Below are positions 1 through 9,540 of a stretch of 64,000 nucleotides of DNA, piece by piece. Source of the stretch: Burkholderiales bacterium (GTDB lineage Bacteria; Pseudomonadota; Gammaproteobacteria; Burkholderiales; Burkholderiaceae_C); NCBI GenBank assembly GCA_029268225.1, contig JAJUGJ010000007.1, positions 57,907 through 121,906 on the forward strand, read 5' to 3'. The number at the start of each line of letters is the position of its first letter. The first letter of the stretch is position 1. The notes under the pieces are model-generated. The model saw only the letters and a list, made by a program, of their open reading frames with translations, was not told the origin of the DNA and did not search any database. A program made the translations under genes and the position numbers.

Positions 1-2
1 CC

Positions 3-287
3 GGTGCCTTCGTCAAACGCAGCGGCGACACGCCCAACGAGCACGACATCATCACCGGCTCCACGCCCGATGGTCGCGCCTTCCCGCTGGACGCGGGCGA
101 CCGCACCTGCAGGAACTACACGAGCAGCGCCGAAGACGGCGCCGTGCAGGTGGGCCACTTCGACCGCACCGGTGGCGTGGCCACCGCCCTGTCGTGGAAC
201 TCGGCCCACCCGAGCCGCGGCTGCAGCCTGCCCAAGCTCAACAGCTCGGGCGGCGCGGGCTACCTGTACTGCTTCGCTGCCAAGTGA
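3..287 (+). CDS. C-terminal end of a secreted, lectin/endostatin-like domain protein (partial)
   Basis: The reading frame is open from the window edge and ends at TGA 285-287, giving 94 residues of a C terminus. The piece contains DRTCRNYTSS, then an AVQVGHFDRTGG stretch, SWNSAHPSRGCS and a final GGAGYLYCFAA. Paired cysteines with such Trp/Tyr-rich motifs are typical of the bacterial C-type-lectin/endostatin-like fold found at the end of exported proteins. That family call comes from motif memory and is uncertain. The start, any signal peptide and the rest of the protein lie outside the window. A rho-independent terminator follows about 30 bases after the stop, so this is probably the last gene of its transcript. 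Confidence 0.5.
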   Translation, partial: GAFVKRSGDTPNEHDIITGSTPDGRAFPLDAGDRTCRNYTSSAEDGAVQVGHFDRTGGVATALSWNSAHPSRGCSLPKLNSSGGAGYLYCFAAK

Positions 288-316
288 ACCCCGGCACGCC
301 CTCACGTGTCACCATC

Positions 317-338
317 AGGCCCCTTCGGGGGCCTTTTT
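317..338 (+). terminator. Rho-independent terminator
   Basis: AGGCCCC, loop TTC, GGGGGCCT, then TTTTTC. This is a strong G/C stem with a T-run in the plus direction, just after the partial gene ending at 287. The minus-strand PepSY gene converges on it at 352. Confidence 0.75.
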
Positions 339-351
339 CATTTCACCCTGG

Positions 352-1923
352 CTACGGGGCCGACACTGGCACACCCTGGTGTCGAGTGTGTCGCACGGCT
401 CGCAGCTTCAAACCCAGCCTGCGCCAGCCGATCACGACGCCGGTCAGGCTGAGCATCGCGCCCCCCAGACTCAGAACAATCAGCACGATGTCCCAGAGCG
501 GACGACGCTCCAGCAAGGGCAGCCAGTCCCAACTGTGCAGCATGGCGAACAGCCAGCGGCTGGTGCGCCGGCTGCTGTCGGTGCGTGCCAGCACGGCGCC
601 CGTATGGGGATCGACGTGGACCCAGGTGGCATGGACGTCATCGAAAGCCACCCGCCAGATGGGCAGCGGCTTTTCGGCGCCCCCGCTCATCGTGTGCGCT
701 TCACGTGCGTAGTAGTAGAGGTCGTAGGCTGTCAGCACGTCGACACGCGCAACCGGATCAGGCAGCAGGCGCGCCACGGCCGCTCGCAGCTTCTCGGGGT
801 CGAGCACGCGGGCCTGCGCCGTTCGGCTGTCGATCAGTGCGGGCCTGCCGGTGGCCCCCTGGGCGAGCACTGTGGTCTGACCCAGCGTGCGCACCCAGCG
901 CAGTTCGCGCACCGTACCACCCGCAGCGGCCAGCAGCGCCTCAGGCGCGGCTTCCTGCGCCGTAATCACGAGCGCCCCCCCCTGAAGCGCCTCTGTCCGC
1001 AGTGGTGGCGCCCCATTGTCGAAAACGCGCCAGGGGTTCATCGACATCAGCCCGCTGAAAATCCAGGTGATGGTCACCAGCGCGAACAGCAGCCCCGAGA
1101 TGTGATGCCAGCGCATCATGCGCCCCTGGTAGGGGGAGCGCGAACCACTCCGGTAAGGCCGGGTGAAGCGCCAGCGCAGCACGCCGACGATGGTGCCGGC
1201 CAACGCCACTGCGATGCCGAGAATCGACAGCCAGTTCACAATGTCGGTCCAGTAGCGATCGAAGACATTGCCTCGGAAGGGATACAGCCAGTGGATCCAG
1301 GCACCGGCGTAGTTCCACAGGCGCTCGGTGCGGGATGCGTCACGCACCACCTCGCCGGTACGGCCCGAGACATAGAGCAACGTGCCATCTGCATCGGCCA
1401 CTTGCACGCGGTGCAGCGGCCGGTGTGCATCAAGGCCACGGGAGTGGGTGAAGGCGTCCTCGGTCACCGCACCTCGGTAGGCCAAGCCCACGCCGGGGCC
1501 GGCATAGCTCGCGGCGCTCGCCAGCGCGAGACGCTCGTCAACGGCTTGCAGGCGGGCCCCGCTGCGGGCATCGATCGTGATCACGCCGCTGCCTGGCGGC
1601 GGCCCCTTGCGCGTGCCCGGGGCCGTGTGGGCCGCCAACGGCACCGCGAGGTAGACCACACGGCCGCCACTGGCGGCGGACAGCCGCAACTCCTTGAGTG
1701 CCCCTGCAATACCGGCCGCGTCCAGCGCCTCGCGGGGGGCCATGAGCCCGCTGCCCGCGCCCAACGACGGCAGATGCTGCAGGCGCTCGGCCTCTGTGAG
1801 CTTGGGATAGCCCACGTACATCATGACCACACCCGAGATGAACCACATCGCAAAGAAAGCGCAAGCCACGATGCCCAGCCAGCGGTGGATCAGAAACAAC
1901 CAGCGTTTCATGTGCGTTCGCAT
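352..1923 (-). CDS. PepSY-associated TM helix domain membrane protein
   Basis: A 523-residue inner-membrane protein. It opens with KRWLFLIHRWLGI and a long hydrophobic helix (about residues 10-38), has two further internal helices, and ends with a helix before VVIGWRRLG. This is the layout of PepSY_TM proteins (PiuB-like), which sit beside TonB receptors and are thought to help reduce or process iron or other metal ligands in the periplasm. The start was chosen at the ATG whose upstream bases read AGGAG at good spacing. The ORF extends further upstream, but that part overlaps the receptor gene in another frame. The stop of the receptor lies 10 bases before this start, so the two are one operon. 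The exact biochemical role is not known. Confidence 0.8.
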   Translation of the reverse strand: MRTHMKRWLFLIHRWLGIVACAFFAMWFISGVVMMYVGYPKLTEAERLQHLPSLGAGSGLMAPREALDAAGIAGALKELRLSAASGGRVVYLAVPLAAHTAPGTRKGPPPGSGVITIDARSGARLQAVDERLALASAASYAGPGVGLAYRGAVTEDAFTHSRGLDAHRPLHRVQVADADGTLLYVSGRTGEVVRDASRTERLWNYAGAWIHWLYPFRGNVFDRYWTDIVNWLSILGIAVALAGTIVGVLRWRFTRPYRSGSRSPYQGRMMRWHHISGLLFALVTITWIFSGLMSMNPWRVFDNGAPPLRTEALQGGALVITAQEAAPEALLAAAGGTVRELRWVRTLGQTTVLAQGATGRPALIDSRTAQARVLDPEKLRAAVARLLPDPVARVDVLTAYDLYYYAREAHTMSGGAEKPLPIWRVAFDDVHATWVHVDPHTGAVLARTDSSRRTSRWLFAMLHSWDWLPLLERRPLWDIVLIVLSLGGAMLSLTGVVIGWRRLGLKLRAVRHTRHQGVPVSAP

Positions 1924-1933
1924 CGCACCGCTC

Positions 1934-4162
1934 CTAGAAGGCCACGCGCACGCTGACGTCCGCCGTGCGTGGCGCGCCCAGGTAGGCCATCGTGCTACCA
2001 ACGTTGGCCGCGTAGCGCTTGTCGGTGGCGTTGCGGATGCGGCCAACGATGGACACGTTGTGCTTGACGCGGTAGCTCAAGCCCAGATCAACCAGCGCAT
2101 AGGCGGGCCAGCTCAGCGTGTTGGCCGCATTGGCATAGACCTTGCCCACATGGCGCACGCCCACGCTGGCCTGCAACGCGGGTGTGAACGCATGGGACAC
2201 CCAGAGATTCGCCACCGTGGAGGGTGTGTTGCTTGGCGTCTTGCCGGCCAGCGACACGCCGCCCTGCTGGTAGTTCTCATAGCGGGCATCGACATAGGTC
2301 ACATTGCCCTGGATCGCCCACTGCCGCGTGGGCTGCAGGCCCACGGACAGCTCCACGCCTTGGGATGACTGCTCACCCACCAGCACCGTGAGCGCGCTGT
2401 TGTTCGGGTCCTGCGTGGCGATGTTCTTGCGGGTGATGCCGTAAGCCGCCAGCGTCGCCGTGCCCTTGCCTTGCCAGAAGTCCAGCTTGGTGCCGACCTC
2501 GACCTGCTGGCCCGTCGTCAGCTCACTGTTGTTGCGCACATCCGAAAACGAGGCGGTCGACAAGATGCCGGACGGAGGATCGGCCGCCGTGGAGTATTGG
2601 GCATAGACATTGGCCCCTGGTGCAATGTCCCAGACCAGGCCGATGCGGCCGGTGCTGGGGTGGTAGCGACGCTGAAAGGTTGCAGGGTTGGCGGCCGTGA
2701 CTTCACGCCGGTTGGTCAGGTCCAGCTCGATGAGCTCATGCCGCCATGCCGTGACCAAGTTCAGCGTGGGCACGAGCGCCGTGCGGTTCTCCAGGTACAG
2801 CGCAGTGGTGGTGACCTTGTTGTCGCGGTCGGGGCGGAAGCCCGGCTCCATGCCCGGAATGTCGAAGAAGTTCTCGGTCTCGAAGTGGTACGGATCGACC
2901 GTGCTGACCGTGCCCGACAGGCTGTTGGGGAAGCGTGTCTGCTTGTTGACGCTCACGTCCAACCCGAATGCCCAGTCGCTGCGGCGTCCGGCGAGCTGCC
3001 CCTGGTACGTGCCCTCGATGCGGTTGCCCACGAGGCGCTGATCGTGTCGCTGCAACAGGGTGCTGGTGCGGATGACCGCCGTGTTGCTCGTGTTGAAACG
3101 GTAGCTCTCGACGTTGCGATAGTCGCGCAAGGCATCGTAGACGTAGAAGGTGTTCTTCAGGTGCAGCGCGTCGGACACGCGCCATTCAGCGATCGAACGC
3201 AGCCACTGCACGCGCTGGGCATAGATGCCATCGGCGCTGTTGTAGTTCTTGAAGCGCGTCGCATCGTCGATGCGCAGCGTCCCCGCAATGGGGTTGAGCA
3301 AGGGCGTGCCCCAGTAGGGGCGGTCCACCTTCTCATCCTGGAATTCATAGGCCAGCGTGTGGGTGAAGCCGCTGTCCAGGACGGACAGCAGGGAGGCCGC
3401 GAGCTGGGTCGACTGCCTGCCGGTCCCCTCTGTCCAACTGTCGGCATCGCGGTGGTTCAGGTCGATGCGGGCATGGTGGCTCGCACTGCCCGCGCCATTG
3501 CCGGCAATGCGCCGATTCAGCCCGACAGAGGCTTCCTTCAGACCATGGGTGCCCAGGCGCACCTGGGCCTCGGAAAAGTCTTCACGCTCGGCGAGTTTGG
3601 TGATGTAGTTGATCGTGCCCCCCACACCGCCGGCGCCATGCAAAAAGCTGGACGCGCCGCCGATGGCCTCGATGCGGTCGTAGATCCAGCTGTCCACCGG
3701 CCGGGCCGCAATCGAGTACTGCACATTGATGCCGTTGAACAGCTGGTTCAGCGATGCCCCGCTGAAGCCCCGGTAGCTCACGCCGATGCTGCCGGGTGCA
3801 TTGTGGGCGGTGACACCGGGGATCGCACGCAGGGCCTCCTGGGTATCTTGCGCCCCACGGGCCTCGATGGTGCTTCGGTCCACGACCGTGACCGTGGCCG
3901 GTGTTTCGCGCGGTGTGAGGCCCAGGCGGCTGGCCGTGCCGGAAGGCGTGTCAAGGTTCAGCTTGCCATTGGCCTTGGGTGCGGAGTCAGTGACCACGAC
4001 GGCGGGCAGTGTGGCCGGCTCTGACTGCGCGTGCACTGCCGCAGGCACAGCGCCCAGTGCAGCCCACAGGCCATTAACGAAAAGTCCGTGACGGAAGGTG
4101 AAACCGGAATGAAAAGACGAGAGGGACGCGCTCGGGCGCGCCTGAATACAGACAAACTTCAT
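1934..4162 (-). CDS. TonB-dependent siderophore/metal receptor
   Basis: A 742-residue outer-membrane receptor. A long signal peptide ends near AVHAQ (about residue 46). The plug domain follows, with TLPAVVVTDS as a TonB-box-like start, then TPATVTVVDR, LRAIPGV, and a RIEAIGGASSFLHGAGGVGGT stretch. A 22-strand barrel domain then ends in the usual aromatic residue (VRVAF). It resembles the FhuA/FhuE siderophore-receptor branch. The start ATG at 4162 has a GACAGGAG ribosome site; the ORF track frame runs open to 4441 but without signal-peptide sense. The gene lies between a DUF2946 gene and the PepSY gene, a set often linked to iron or copper uptake. No convincing Fur box is visible upstream, so the ligand stays open. 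Confidence 0.85.
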   Translation of the reverse strand: MKFVCIQARPSASLSSFHSGFTFRHGLFVNGLWAALGAVPAAVHAQSEPATLPAVVVTDSAPKANGKLNLDTPSGTASRLGLTPRETPATVTVVDRSTIEARGAQDTQEALRAIPGVTAHNAPGSIGVSYRGFSGASLNQLFNGINVQYSIAARPVDSWIYDRIEAIGGASSFLHGAGGVGGTINYITKLAEREDFSEAQVRLGTHGLKEASVGLNRRIAGNGAGSASHHARIDLNHRDADSWTEGTGRQSTQLAASLLSVLDSGFTHTLAYEFQDEKVDRPYWGTPLLNPIAGTLRIDDATRFKNYNSADGIYAQRVQWLRSIAEWRVSDALHLKNTFYVYDALRDYRNVESYRFNTSNTAVIRTSTLLQRHDQRLVGNRIEGTYQGQLAGRRSDWAFGLDVSVNKQTRFPNSLSGTVSTVDPYHFETENFFDIPGMEPGFRPDRDNKVTTTALYLENRTALVPTLNLVTAWRHELIELDLTNRREVTAANPATFQRRYHPSTGRIGLVWDIAPGANVYAQYSTAADPPSGILSTASFSDVRNNSELTTGQQVEVGTKLDFWQGKGTATLAAYGITRKNIATQDPNNSALTVLVGEQSSQGVELSVGLQPTRQWAIQGNVTYVDARYENYQQGGVSLAGKTPSNTPSTVANLWVSHAFTPALQASVGVRHVGKVYANAANTLSWPAYALVDLGLSYRVKHNVSIVGRIRNATDKRYAANVGSTMAYLGAPRTADVSVRVAF

Positions 4163-4235
4163 GGACGACTCCTGTCGCTGCCGGCAAATGGGCAGCACAT
4201 GGGACGGCGCTGCGCTCATGCGCAGGCCGGGCTGT

Positions 4236-4604
4236 TCAGACAGAAGCCGTCGAAGGAGGCCCGCGTGGGGGCAGTGGCGCGCCCACGAGCGCGGCGATGT
4301 GCGCCGCCACGATGGGCGTGAGGGCGTGTGCCAGGGGCTGGGGCATGTCCAGCGCCACACTGACCATGGGCGCGGGTGCACCAACAGGCAGGCACAGGGA
4401 GCAGTCAAGCATGTGCGGGCTGGCCTGCACAGGCTCGCCATCGACGTCGGTATAGACGATCTTCATGCCACCACCACTGGCGGAGCACAGCACTTCCATC
4501 GTCTTGGGGTGGACGATGGGCGACGCGACCGCAACGCCCAGCATCAACACGAACCACGCCAAGATCAGGCGGGCAAGCATGGAGGAGGAGCGCAGCGCGT
4601 GCAT
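4236..4604 (-). CDS. DUF2946 family small protein
   Basis: A 122-residue protein with an N-terminal hydrophobic segment (LILAWFVLMLGVAVAS) that could be a signal or anchor, and a MLDCSLCLPVG motif. The CxxC in that position is the hallmark of DUF2946 proteins, which are commonly encoded next to TonB receptors and copper-responsive genes. The start at 4604 is one of several possible ATGs; an internal one at 4580 (MLARLIL) is equally plausible and would start right at the membrane segment. No strong ribosome site distinguishes them. It is the first gene of the apparent DUF2946, TonB receptor, PepSY unit. A role in metal handling is inferred from context only. Confidence 0.65.
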   Translation of the reverse strand: MHALRSSSMLARLILAWFVLMLGVAVASPIVHPKTMEVLCSASGGGMKIVYTDVDGEPVQASPHMLDCSLCLPVGAPAPMVSVALDMPQPLAHALTPIVAAHIAALVGAPLPPRGPPSTASV

Positions 4605-4776
4605 CTCGGCATTATCAGTGAAATGCGGTCGCAAGCTGAAAGGCGTCGGACGCCTTGCCCCACCACCCTGCACCCATGGCGCCAGCCCGCATATGGATCT
4701 GCATTTTCATTCCTTGTTGCGCTCCACCCCGGTCGATAGAGTGCCCCTCATACCCACTCCTTGAAAGCACATCACC

Positions 4777-5421
4777 ATGACCTTGCAGGCCTGCGGCCTC
4801 AGCTATGCCCGAGGGCGACGCCAGCTCTTCACGGGCCTCGATTTCGAGGTCGGTGCGGGCGAGGCGCTGCGCGTGGCCGGCCGCAATGGCAGTGGCAAGA
4901 CCAGCCTGCTCGGGCTCTTGTGCGGCCTGGCCGACCCCCAACGCGGCGAGGTGCGCTGGCAAGGCCGCGCCATCCGCCGCCAGCGCGATGTCTTTCACCG
5001 CGACCTGCTCTACATCGGCCACCGCCAGGGCCTCAAGGACGATCTGACCGCACTGGAAAACGTGCGCACCAGCGCAGCCCTCGCCGGCCGCACCTGCACC
5101 CACGCCCAAGCGCTGGCCGCCTTGCAGCACATGGGCCTGGGCACGCGCGTGCAACTGCCGGTGCGCTCGCTCTCGCAAGGCCAGCGCCGCCGCGTGCTGC
5201 TGGCGCGCCTGGCCATTCCGCCGGTGGCGCCCCTGTTGATCCTGGACGAGCCCTTCACCGCGCTCGACACCGAATCGGTGGACGTGCTCTCCAGCTGGCT
5301 GGAACAGCAACTGGCCGACGGCGCCAGCGTGGTCTACACCACCCACCAGCCCCAGCGCCTGCGGGCGCATCGACACCATGAGATCGTGCTTGGTCTGGAT
5401 CTCGCGGGTGAGGGGGGCTGA
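4777..5421 (+). CDS. ccmA: CcmA, ATPase of the heme/System I ABC complex
   Basis: A 214-residue ABC ATPase, the usual size for CcmA. Walker A is GRNGSGKT (residues 35-42), the signature is LSQGQRRR, and Walker B is LLILDEP. With CcmB, CcmC and CcmD it hydrolyses ATP to release holo-CcmE from CcmC during cytochrome c maturation. It is the first gene of a nine-gene ccmABCDEFGHI unit. Its stop shares one base with the ccmB start, so translation is probably coupled. The ribosome site is weak (CTTGAAAG). A large ORF on the opposite strand is only a G+C-rich shadow. Confidence 0.95.
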   Translation: MTLQACGLSYARGRRQLFTGLDFEVGAGEALRVAGRNGSGKTSLLGLLCGLADPQRGEVRWQGRAIRRQRDVFHRDLLYIGHRQGLKDDLTALENVRTSAALAGRTCTHAQALAALQHMGLGTRVQLPVRSLSQGQRRRVLLARLAIPPVAPLLILDEPFTALDTESVDVLSSWLEQQLADGASVVYTTHQPQRLRAHRHHEIVLGLDLAGEGG

Positions 5422-6089
5422 TGTGGACTGTCTTCACCGCGGTCGTCCAACGTGATGTGCGGCTGGCGTTTCGACGCCGTGCCGATGTGCTGACCACGGT
5501 CTTCTTTTTCATCATGGTCGTCAGCCTGTTCCCGCTGGGCGTGGGGCCGGAGCGCGAACTGCTGCGCACCCTGGCTCCCGGCGTGCTGTGGGTGGCCGCC
5601 CTGCTGGCCAGCACCGTGTCGCTGGGCCGCCTGTTCGCGCTTGACCATGCCGATGGCACGCTGGAGCAGATGCTGCTGTCGCCCGAGCCGCTCAGCGTCA
5701 TCGTGGCTGCCAAGGTGCTGGCGCACTGGCTGGTGTCCGGCCTGCCCTTGATCGCCCTGGCCCCGCTGCTGGCCCTGCAGTTCGACCTGAGCTTTGATGC
5801 CATCGCCGTGCTGACCGCCAGCCTGCTGCTGGGCACCCCGGTGCTGAGCCTGGTGGGCGCCATCGGGGCCGCGCTGACGCTGGGCCTGCGCGGGGGCGGC
5901 GTGTTGGTCTCGCTGCTGGTCTTGCCGCTCTCCATCCCCGTGTTGATTTTTGGATCGGGCGCGGTGGGGGCGCAGAGCAGTGGCCTGGGCGCCAGCGCCC
6001 ACCTCTACCTGCTGGCCGGGTTGCTCGCCGGCTCGCTCGTGCTGGCGCCGTGGGCCGCGGCCGCCGCGCTGCGCATCTCTGTGGACTGA
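5421..6089 (+). CDS. ccmB: CcmB, heme exporter/maturation membrane subunit
   Basis: A 222-residue protein with six hydrophobic segments. Family features include an N-terminal VQRDVRLAFRRRADVLTTVFFF stretch and the LLSPEPLSVIVAAKVLAHW region. CcmB forms the membrane part of the CcmAB ABC complex, which acts with CcmC and CcmD to free heme-loaded CcmE. The start codon overlaps the ccmA stop (TGATG), and ccmC begins 18 bases after its stop. Length and position are those of the standard System I operon. Confidence 0.94.
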   Translation: MWTVFTAVVQRDVRLAFRRRADVLTTVFFFIMVVSLFPLGVGPERELLRTLAPGVLWVAALLASTVSLGRLFALDHADGTLEQMLLSPEPLSVIVAAKVLAHWLVSGLPLIALAPLLALQFDLSFDAIAVLTASLLLGTPVLSLVGAIGAALTLGLRGGGVLVSLLVLPLSIPVLIFGSGAVGAQSSGLGASAHLYLLAGLLAGSLVLAPWAAAAALRISVD

Positions 6090-6107
6090 TGGGCTGAAGA
6101 AGGAAAC

Positions 6108-6878
6108 GTGACCGTGTCTGTGATCGGATCGACATTCTGGCAATACGCCTCTCCGCAGCGCGCCTATGCGCTGAGCGCACGCCTGCTGCCCCTCTTGTTT
6201 GCCCTGGCGCTGGGGCTCACCGCAGCCGGCCTGTACGTCGGCTTCTTCGTCGCGCCCACCGACCACCAGCAAGGCGAGGCCTACCGCATCATCTTCGTGC
6301 ACGTCCCTGCTGCCTGGCTGTCCATGCTCATCTACCTGGCCATGGCCTTCTGGGCGGTGCTCGGCTGGGTGCTCAACACCCGCCTGTCGTCCCTGATGGC
6401 CCGCGCGCTGGCCCCCACCGGTGCCAGCTTCACCTTCCTCGCGCTGTGGACCGGCGCCCTGTGGGGCAAGCCCACCTGGGGCACCTGGTGGGTGTGGGAC
6501 GCGCGCCTCACCTCCGAGCTGATCCTGCTCTTCCTCTACATCGGCTTCATGGCCCTGCAATCGGCCATCGACGACCCGCGCCGCGGCGACAAGGCCGGCG
6601 CCCTGCTGGCCCTGGTCGGCGTGGTCAACATTCCCATCATCTACTTCTCGGTGCAGTGGTGGAACACGCTCCACCAGGGCGCGTCCATCAGCTTCAAGGC
6701 CGCGCCCACCATGGCCAGCACCATGCTGTGGGGCATGTTGCTGTGCGCGCTGGGCCTGTGGGCCTACGCCGCCGCCGTCTCGCTGTGGCGCCTGCGCACG
6801 CTGGTGTTGGCGCGTGAGCGCGATGCCCAATGGGTCGCCCACCTGCCCGAGCTGCACGCACAGGAGGCACACGCATGA
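6108..6878 (+). CDS. ccmC: CcmC, heme-loading subunit for CcmE
   Basis: A 256-residue integral membrane protein with the tryptophan-rich WGTWWVWD motif at residues 124-131. Two periplasmic histidines, H65 ([10 protein letters not shown]) and H189 (NTLHQG), match the heme ligands of CcmC. It transfers heme to the histidine of apo-CcmE. The GTG start at 6108 is supported by AGAAGGAA just upstream. The TGA stop overlaps the ccmD ATG, so the two are likely coupled. Confidence 0.95.
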   Translation: MTVSVIGSTFWQYASPQRAYALSARLLPLLFALALGLTAAGLYVGFFVAPTDHQQGEAYRIIFVHVPAAWLSMLIYLAMAFWAVLGWVLNTRLSSLMARALAPTGASFTFLALWTGALWGKPTWGTWWVWDARLTSELILLFLYIGFMALQSAIDDPRRGDKAGALLALVGVVNIPIIYFSVQWWNTLHQGASISFKAAPTMASTMLWGMLLCALGLWAYAAAVSLWRLRTLVLARERDAQWVAHLPELHAQEAHA

Positions 6879-7057
6879 ACTGGTCCAGCTGGGAGGCCTT
6901 CTGGGCCATGGGGGGCTACGGCCTGTACGTGTGGGGATCGGTGGGCGCCGTGCTGCTGTGCCTCGTCGCCGAACTGGTGGGCCTGGCACTGAGCCGCCGC
7001 GCACTGCTGAGCGACATCCAACAAGACCTTCGCCAAGAAAGCCCCCGCACCCCATGA
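6875..7057 (+). CDS. ccmD: CcmD, small membrane adaptor of the CcmABC complex
   Basis: A 60-residue protein with one transmembrane helix (about residues 14-38, [20 protein letters not shown]) and a charged C terminus. Size, helix position and place between ccmC and ccmE identify CcmD, which helps release holo-CcmE from the CcmABCD complex. The start at MNWSSW overlaps the ccmC stop (ATGA) and follows CAGGAGG, a strong ribosome site. The longer in-frame ORF that begins at 6830 runs inside ccmC and is rejected as the start. Confidence 0.9.
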   Translation: MNWSSWEAFWAMGGYGLYVWGSVGAVLLCLVAELVGLALSRRALLSDIQQDLRQESPRTP

Positions 7058-7554
7058 AGCCCCGTCACAAGCGTTTGACCCTGGCCTTGCTGGGCCTGTC
7101 CGGCCTGGGCCTGGCGGCCTGGCTGGTGCTGTCTGCCTTCCAGCAAAACCTGGTGTTTTTCTTCACCCCCACGCAGATCCAGGCCGGTGAAGCCCCCACC
7201 CAGCGCAGCTTCCGCGTGGGCGGCATGGTCGAGGCCGGCAGCCACCGCCGCGAGGCCGACGGCATCACCCACAGCTTTGTCGTTACCGACATGGCCCAGC
7301 GCGTGCGCGTGAGCTACCAGGGCCTGTTGCCCGACCTGTTCCAGGAAGGCAAAGGCGTCGTCGCCCAGGGGCGCTTGCAAGCCCAGGCCAGCGGCGCCCC
7401 GCTGTTCGTGGCCGACGAGGTGCTGGCCAAGCACGACGAGAACTACATGCCGCCCGAAGCCGCCTACGCGCTCGAACAAGGCCAGGCTGCCCGCCAGAAC
7501 GGCCCCAACAACCCCACACCCGCCGACCTGGTGCGCCAAGGAGGCCAGCCATGA
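7054..7554 (+). CDS. ccmE: CcmE, periplasmic heme chaperone
   Basis: A 166-residue protein with an N-terminal signal anchor ([19 protein letters not shown]) and an OB-fold domain. The heme-binding histidine is seen in [12 protein letters not shown] (H127), matching the HxxxY motif of E. coli CcmE. CcmE takes heme covalently from CcmC and passes it to the CcmF/CcmH ligation complex. The start ATG overlaps the ccmD stop and the stop overlaps the ccmF start (ATGA), so the operon is tightly coupled. A Pro/Asn-rich tail (about residues 145-166) follows the fold. Confidence 0.95.
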   Translation: MKPRHKRLTLALLGLSGLGLAAWLVLSAFQQNLVFFFTPTQIQAGEAPTQRSFRVGGMVEAGSHRREADGITHSFVVTDMAQRVRVSYQGLLPDLFQEGKGVVAQGRLQAQASGAPLFVADEVLAKHDENYMPPEAAYALEQGQAARQNGPNNPTPADLVRQGGQP

Positions 7555-9539
7555 TCCCCGAACTCGGGCAAACCGCCCTGATCGTGGCCCTGGGCCTGTC
7601 GCTGCTGCTCGGCACCCTGCCGCTGTGGGGCGCACACCGCCAACAAGCGCACTGGATGAGCCTGGCACGCCCACTGGCCGCCGGCCAGTTCACCTTTGCC
7701 GCGCTCGCCTTCGGCATCCTCATCCACGCCTTCGTGGTCATGGATTTTTCAGTGGCCTATGTGGCCGACCACACCAACTCGCTGTTGCCCCTGCAGTTCC
7801 GCATCGCCGGCGCCTGGGGCGGGCATGAAGGGTCGCTGCTGCTGTGGCAGCTGATGCTGTCGGGCTGGACCCTGGCCGTGGCCTTGTTCAGCCGGCAGCT
7901 GCCGCAAGCCACCGTGGCACGCGTGCTGGCCGTGCTCGGCCTCATCAGCGTGGGCATCCTCAGCTTCACACTGTTCACGTCCAACCCCTTTGCGCGCCTG
8001 ATCCCCTCGGCGCCCGATGGGCAAGACCTGAACCCACTGCTGCAAGACCCCGGCATGATCTTCCACCCGCCCCTGCTCTACATGGGCTATGTGGGCTTCG
8101 CGGTGGCCTTTGCCTTTGCCATTGCCGCCTTGCTCGAAGGCCGGCTGGACGCCGCCTGGGCCAAGTGGACCCGGCCGTGGACGCTGGCCGCCTGGGCCTT
8201 CCTCACCCTGGGCATCTTGCTGGGCAGCTTCTGGGCCTATTACGAACTGGGCTGGGGCGGCTGGTGGTTCTGGGACGCGGTGGAAAATGCCTCCTTCATG
8301 CCCTGGCTGGTGGGCACGGCGCTCATCCACTCCCTGTCCGTCACCGAAAAGCGCGGCAGCTTCAAGAACTGGACCGTGCTGCTGGCCATCCTGGCCTTCT
8401 CGCTGTCGCTGCTGGGCACCTTCCTCGTGCGCTCGGGCGTGCTGACCTCGGTGCACGCTTTCGCGTCTGATCCGCAACGCGGCCTCTACATCCTCATCTT
8501 CCTGCTCATCGTCATCGGTGGCTCGCTGGCCCTGTATGCCTGGCGCGCCTCGCAGGTGGGCCTGGGCGGGCGCTTCGCGGCTTTCTCGCGCGAATCCCTG
8601 CTGCTGCTCAACAACGTCTTCCTGGTGGTGAGCATGGGCACCGTGCTGCTGGGCACGCTCTACCCGCTGGCCCTGGACGCCTTCGGCCTGGGCAAGATCT
8701 CGGTGGGCCCGCCCTACTTCGATGCCGTCTTCGCCCCGCTGATGCTGCCCGTGCTGCTGCTGATCTCGGTCGGCCCCTATGTGGCGTGGAAGCAGGGCTC
8801 GCTGGCCCGCGCCTGGCACGAGTTGCGCGGCGTGGCCCTGGTGTCGGTGCTGCTGGCCGGGGGCATTGCGCTGGCGCAGCGCACCTCGGTGGGCGTGAGC
8901 ACCGGCCTGTTGCTGGCCTTCTGGGTGCTGCTGGGCAGCGTCCAACACGCGGTGCAACGCCTGCGGGCGCAGCGCTGGCGCAGCGTGCCCCTGGCCTTCT
9001 GGGGCATGGTCGTGGCCCACATCGGCGTGGGCGTGTTCACCCTGGGCGTCACCCTCGTCAAGGGGCTGGACCAGGTGCGCGACGCCAGCCTGCAAGTGGG
9101 CCAAAGCCTCACCCTGGGCGACTACCGCTTCGATTTCACCGCGCTGGACAAGCACAAGGGCGCGAACTACCTGGCCGGCCGCGCCACCTTCGAGGTCTTC
9201 CAGGGCGACCGCCACCTGGCCACCCTGCACCCCGAAAAGCGCTTCTACGTCGTGCAGCGCATGCCCATGACCGAAGCCGCCATCGACCGCGGCCTCACGC
9301 GCGACCTGTACGTGTCGCTGGGCGACACCGCCCCGAGCGGCGCCTGGGGCGTGCGCGTGCAGGTCAAGCCCTTCATGGGCTGGGTCTGGGGCGGCACGCT
9401 CTTGATGGCGCTGGGCGGCGTGCTGGCCGCCGCCGACCGACGCTACCGCCAACGCGCCCGCGCCACCGACTCTGAGCCAGCACCCGCTGCGCTCACCCCC
9501 ACCACTGCCGACCTGAACGTGGCGCCGACCACGCTGTGA
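7551..9539 (+). CDS. ccmF: CcmF, cytochrome c heme lyase subunit
   Basis: A 662-residue protein with about 14-15 membrane segments, the normal length for CcmF. The tryptophan-rich heme-handling motif [15 protein letters not shown] lies near residue 236; the usual proline after WD is alanine here. [10 protein letters not shown] and a C-terminal periplasmic loop with [11 protein letters not shown] are also typical. CcmF, with CcmH and CcmI, reduces and attaches heme to the CxxCH motif of apocytochrome c. It overlaps ccmE by four bases and is followed one base later by ccmG. Confidence 0.96.
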   Translation: MIPELGQTALIVALGLSLLLGTLPLWGAHRQQAHWMSLARPLAAGQFTFAALAFGILIHAFVVMDFSVAYVADHTNSLLPLQFRIAGAWGGHEGSLLLWQLMLSGWTLAVALFSRQLPQATVARVLAVLGLISVGILSFTLFTSNPFARLIPSAPDGQDLNPLLQDPGMIFHPPLLYMGYVGFAVAFAFAIAALLEGRLDAAWAKWTRPWTLAAWAFLTLGILLGSFWAYYELGWGGWWFWDAVENASFMPWLVGTALIHSLSVTEKRGSFKNWTVLLAILAFSLSLLGTFLVRSGVLTSVHAFASDPQRGLYILIFLLIVIGGSLALYAWRASQVGLGGRFAAFSRESLLLLNNVFLVVSMGTVLLGTLYPLALDAFGLGKISVGPPYFDAVFAPLMLPVLLLISVGPYVAWKQGSLARAWHELRGVALVSVLLAGGIALAQRTSVGVSTGLLLAFWVLLGSVQHAVQRLRAQRWRSVPLAFWGMVVAHIGVGVFTLGVTLVKGLDQVRDASLQVGQSLTLGDYRFDFTALDKHKGANYLAGRATFEVFQGDRHLATLHPEKRFYVVQRMPMTEAAIDRGLTRDLYVSLGDTAPSGAWGVRVQVKPFMGWVWGGTLLMALGGVLAAADRRYRQRARATDSEPAPAALTPTTADLNVAPTTL

Positions 9540-9540
9540 G

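Noticed and set aside
4..1956. 650-codon plus-strand ORF at the window start
   Set aside because: It ignores the real 3' end at 287, a terminator and the minus-strand PepSY gene.
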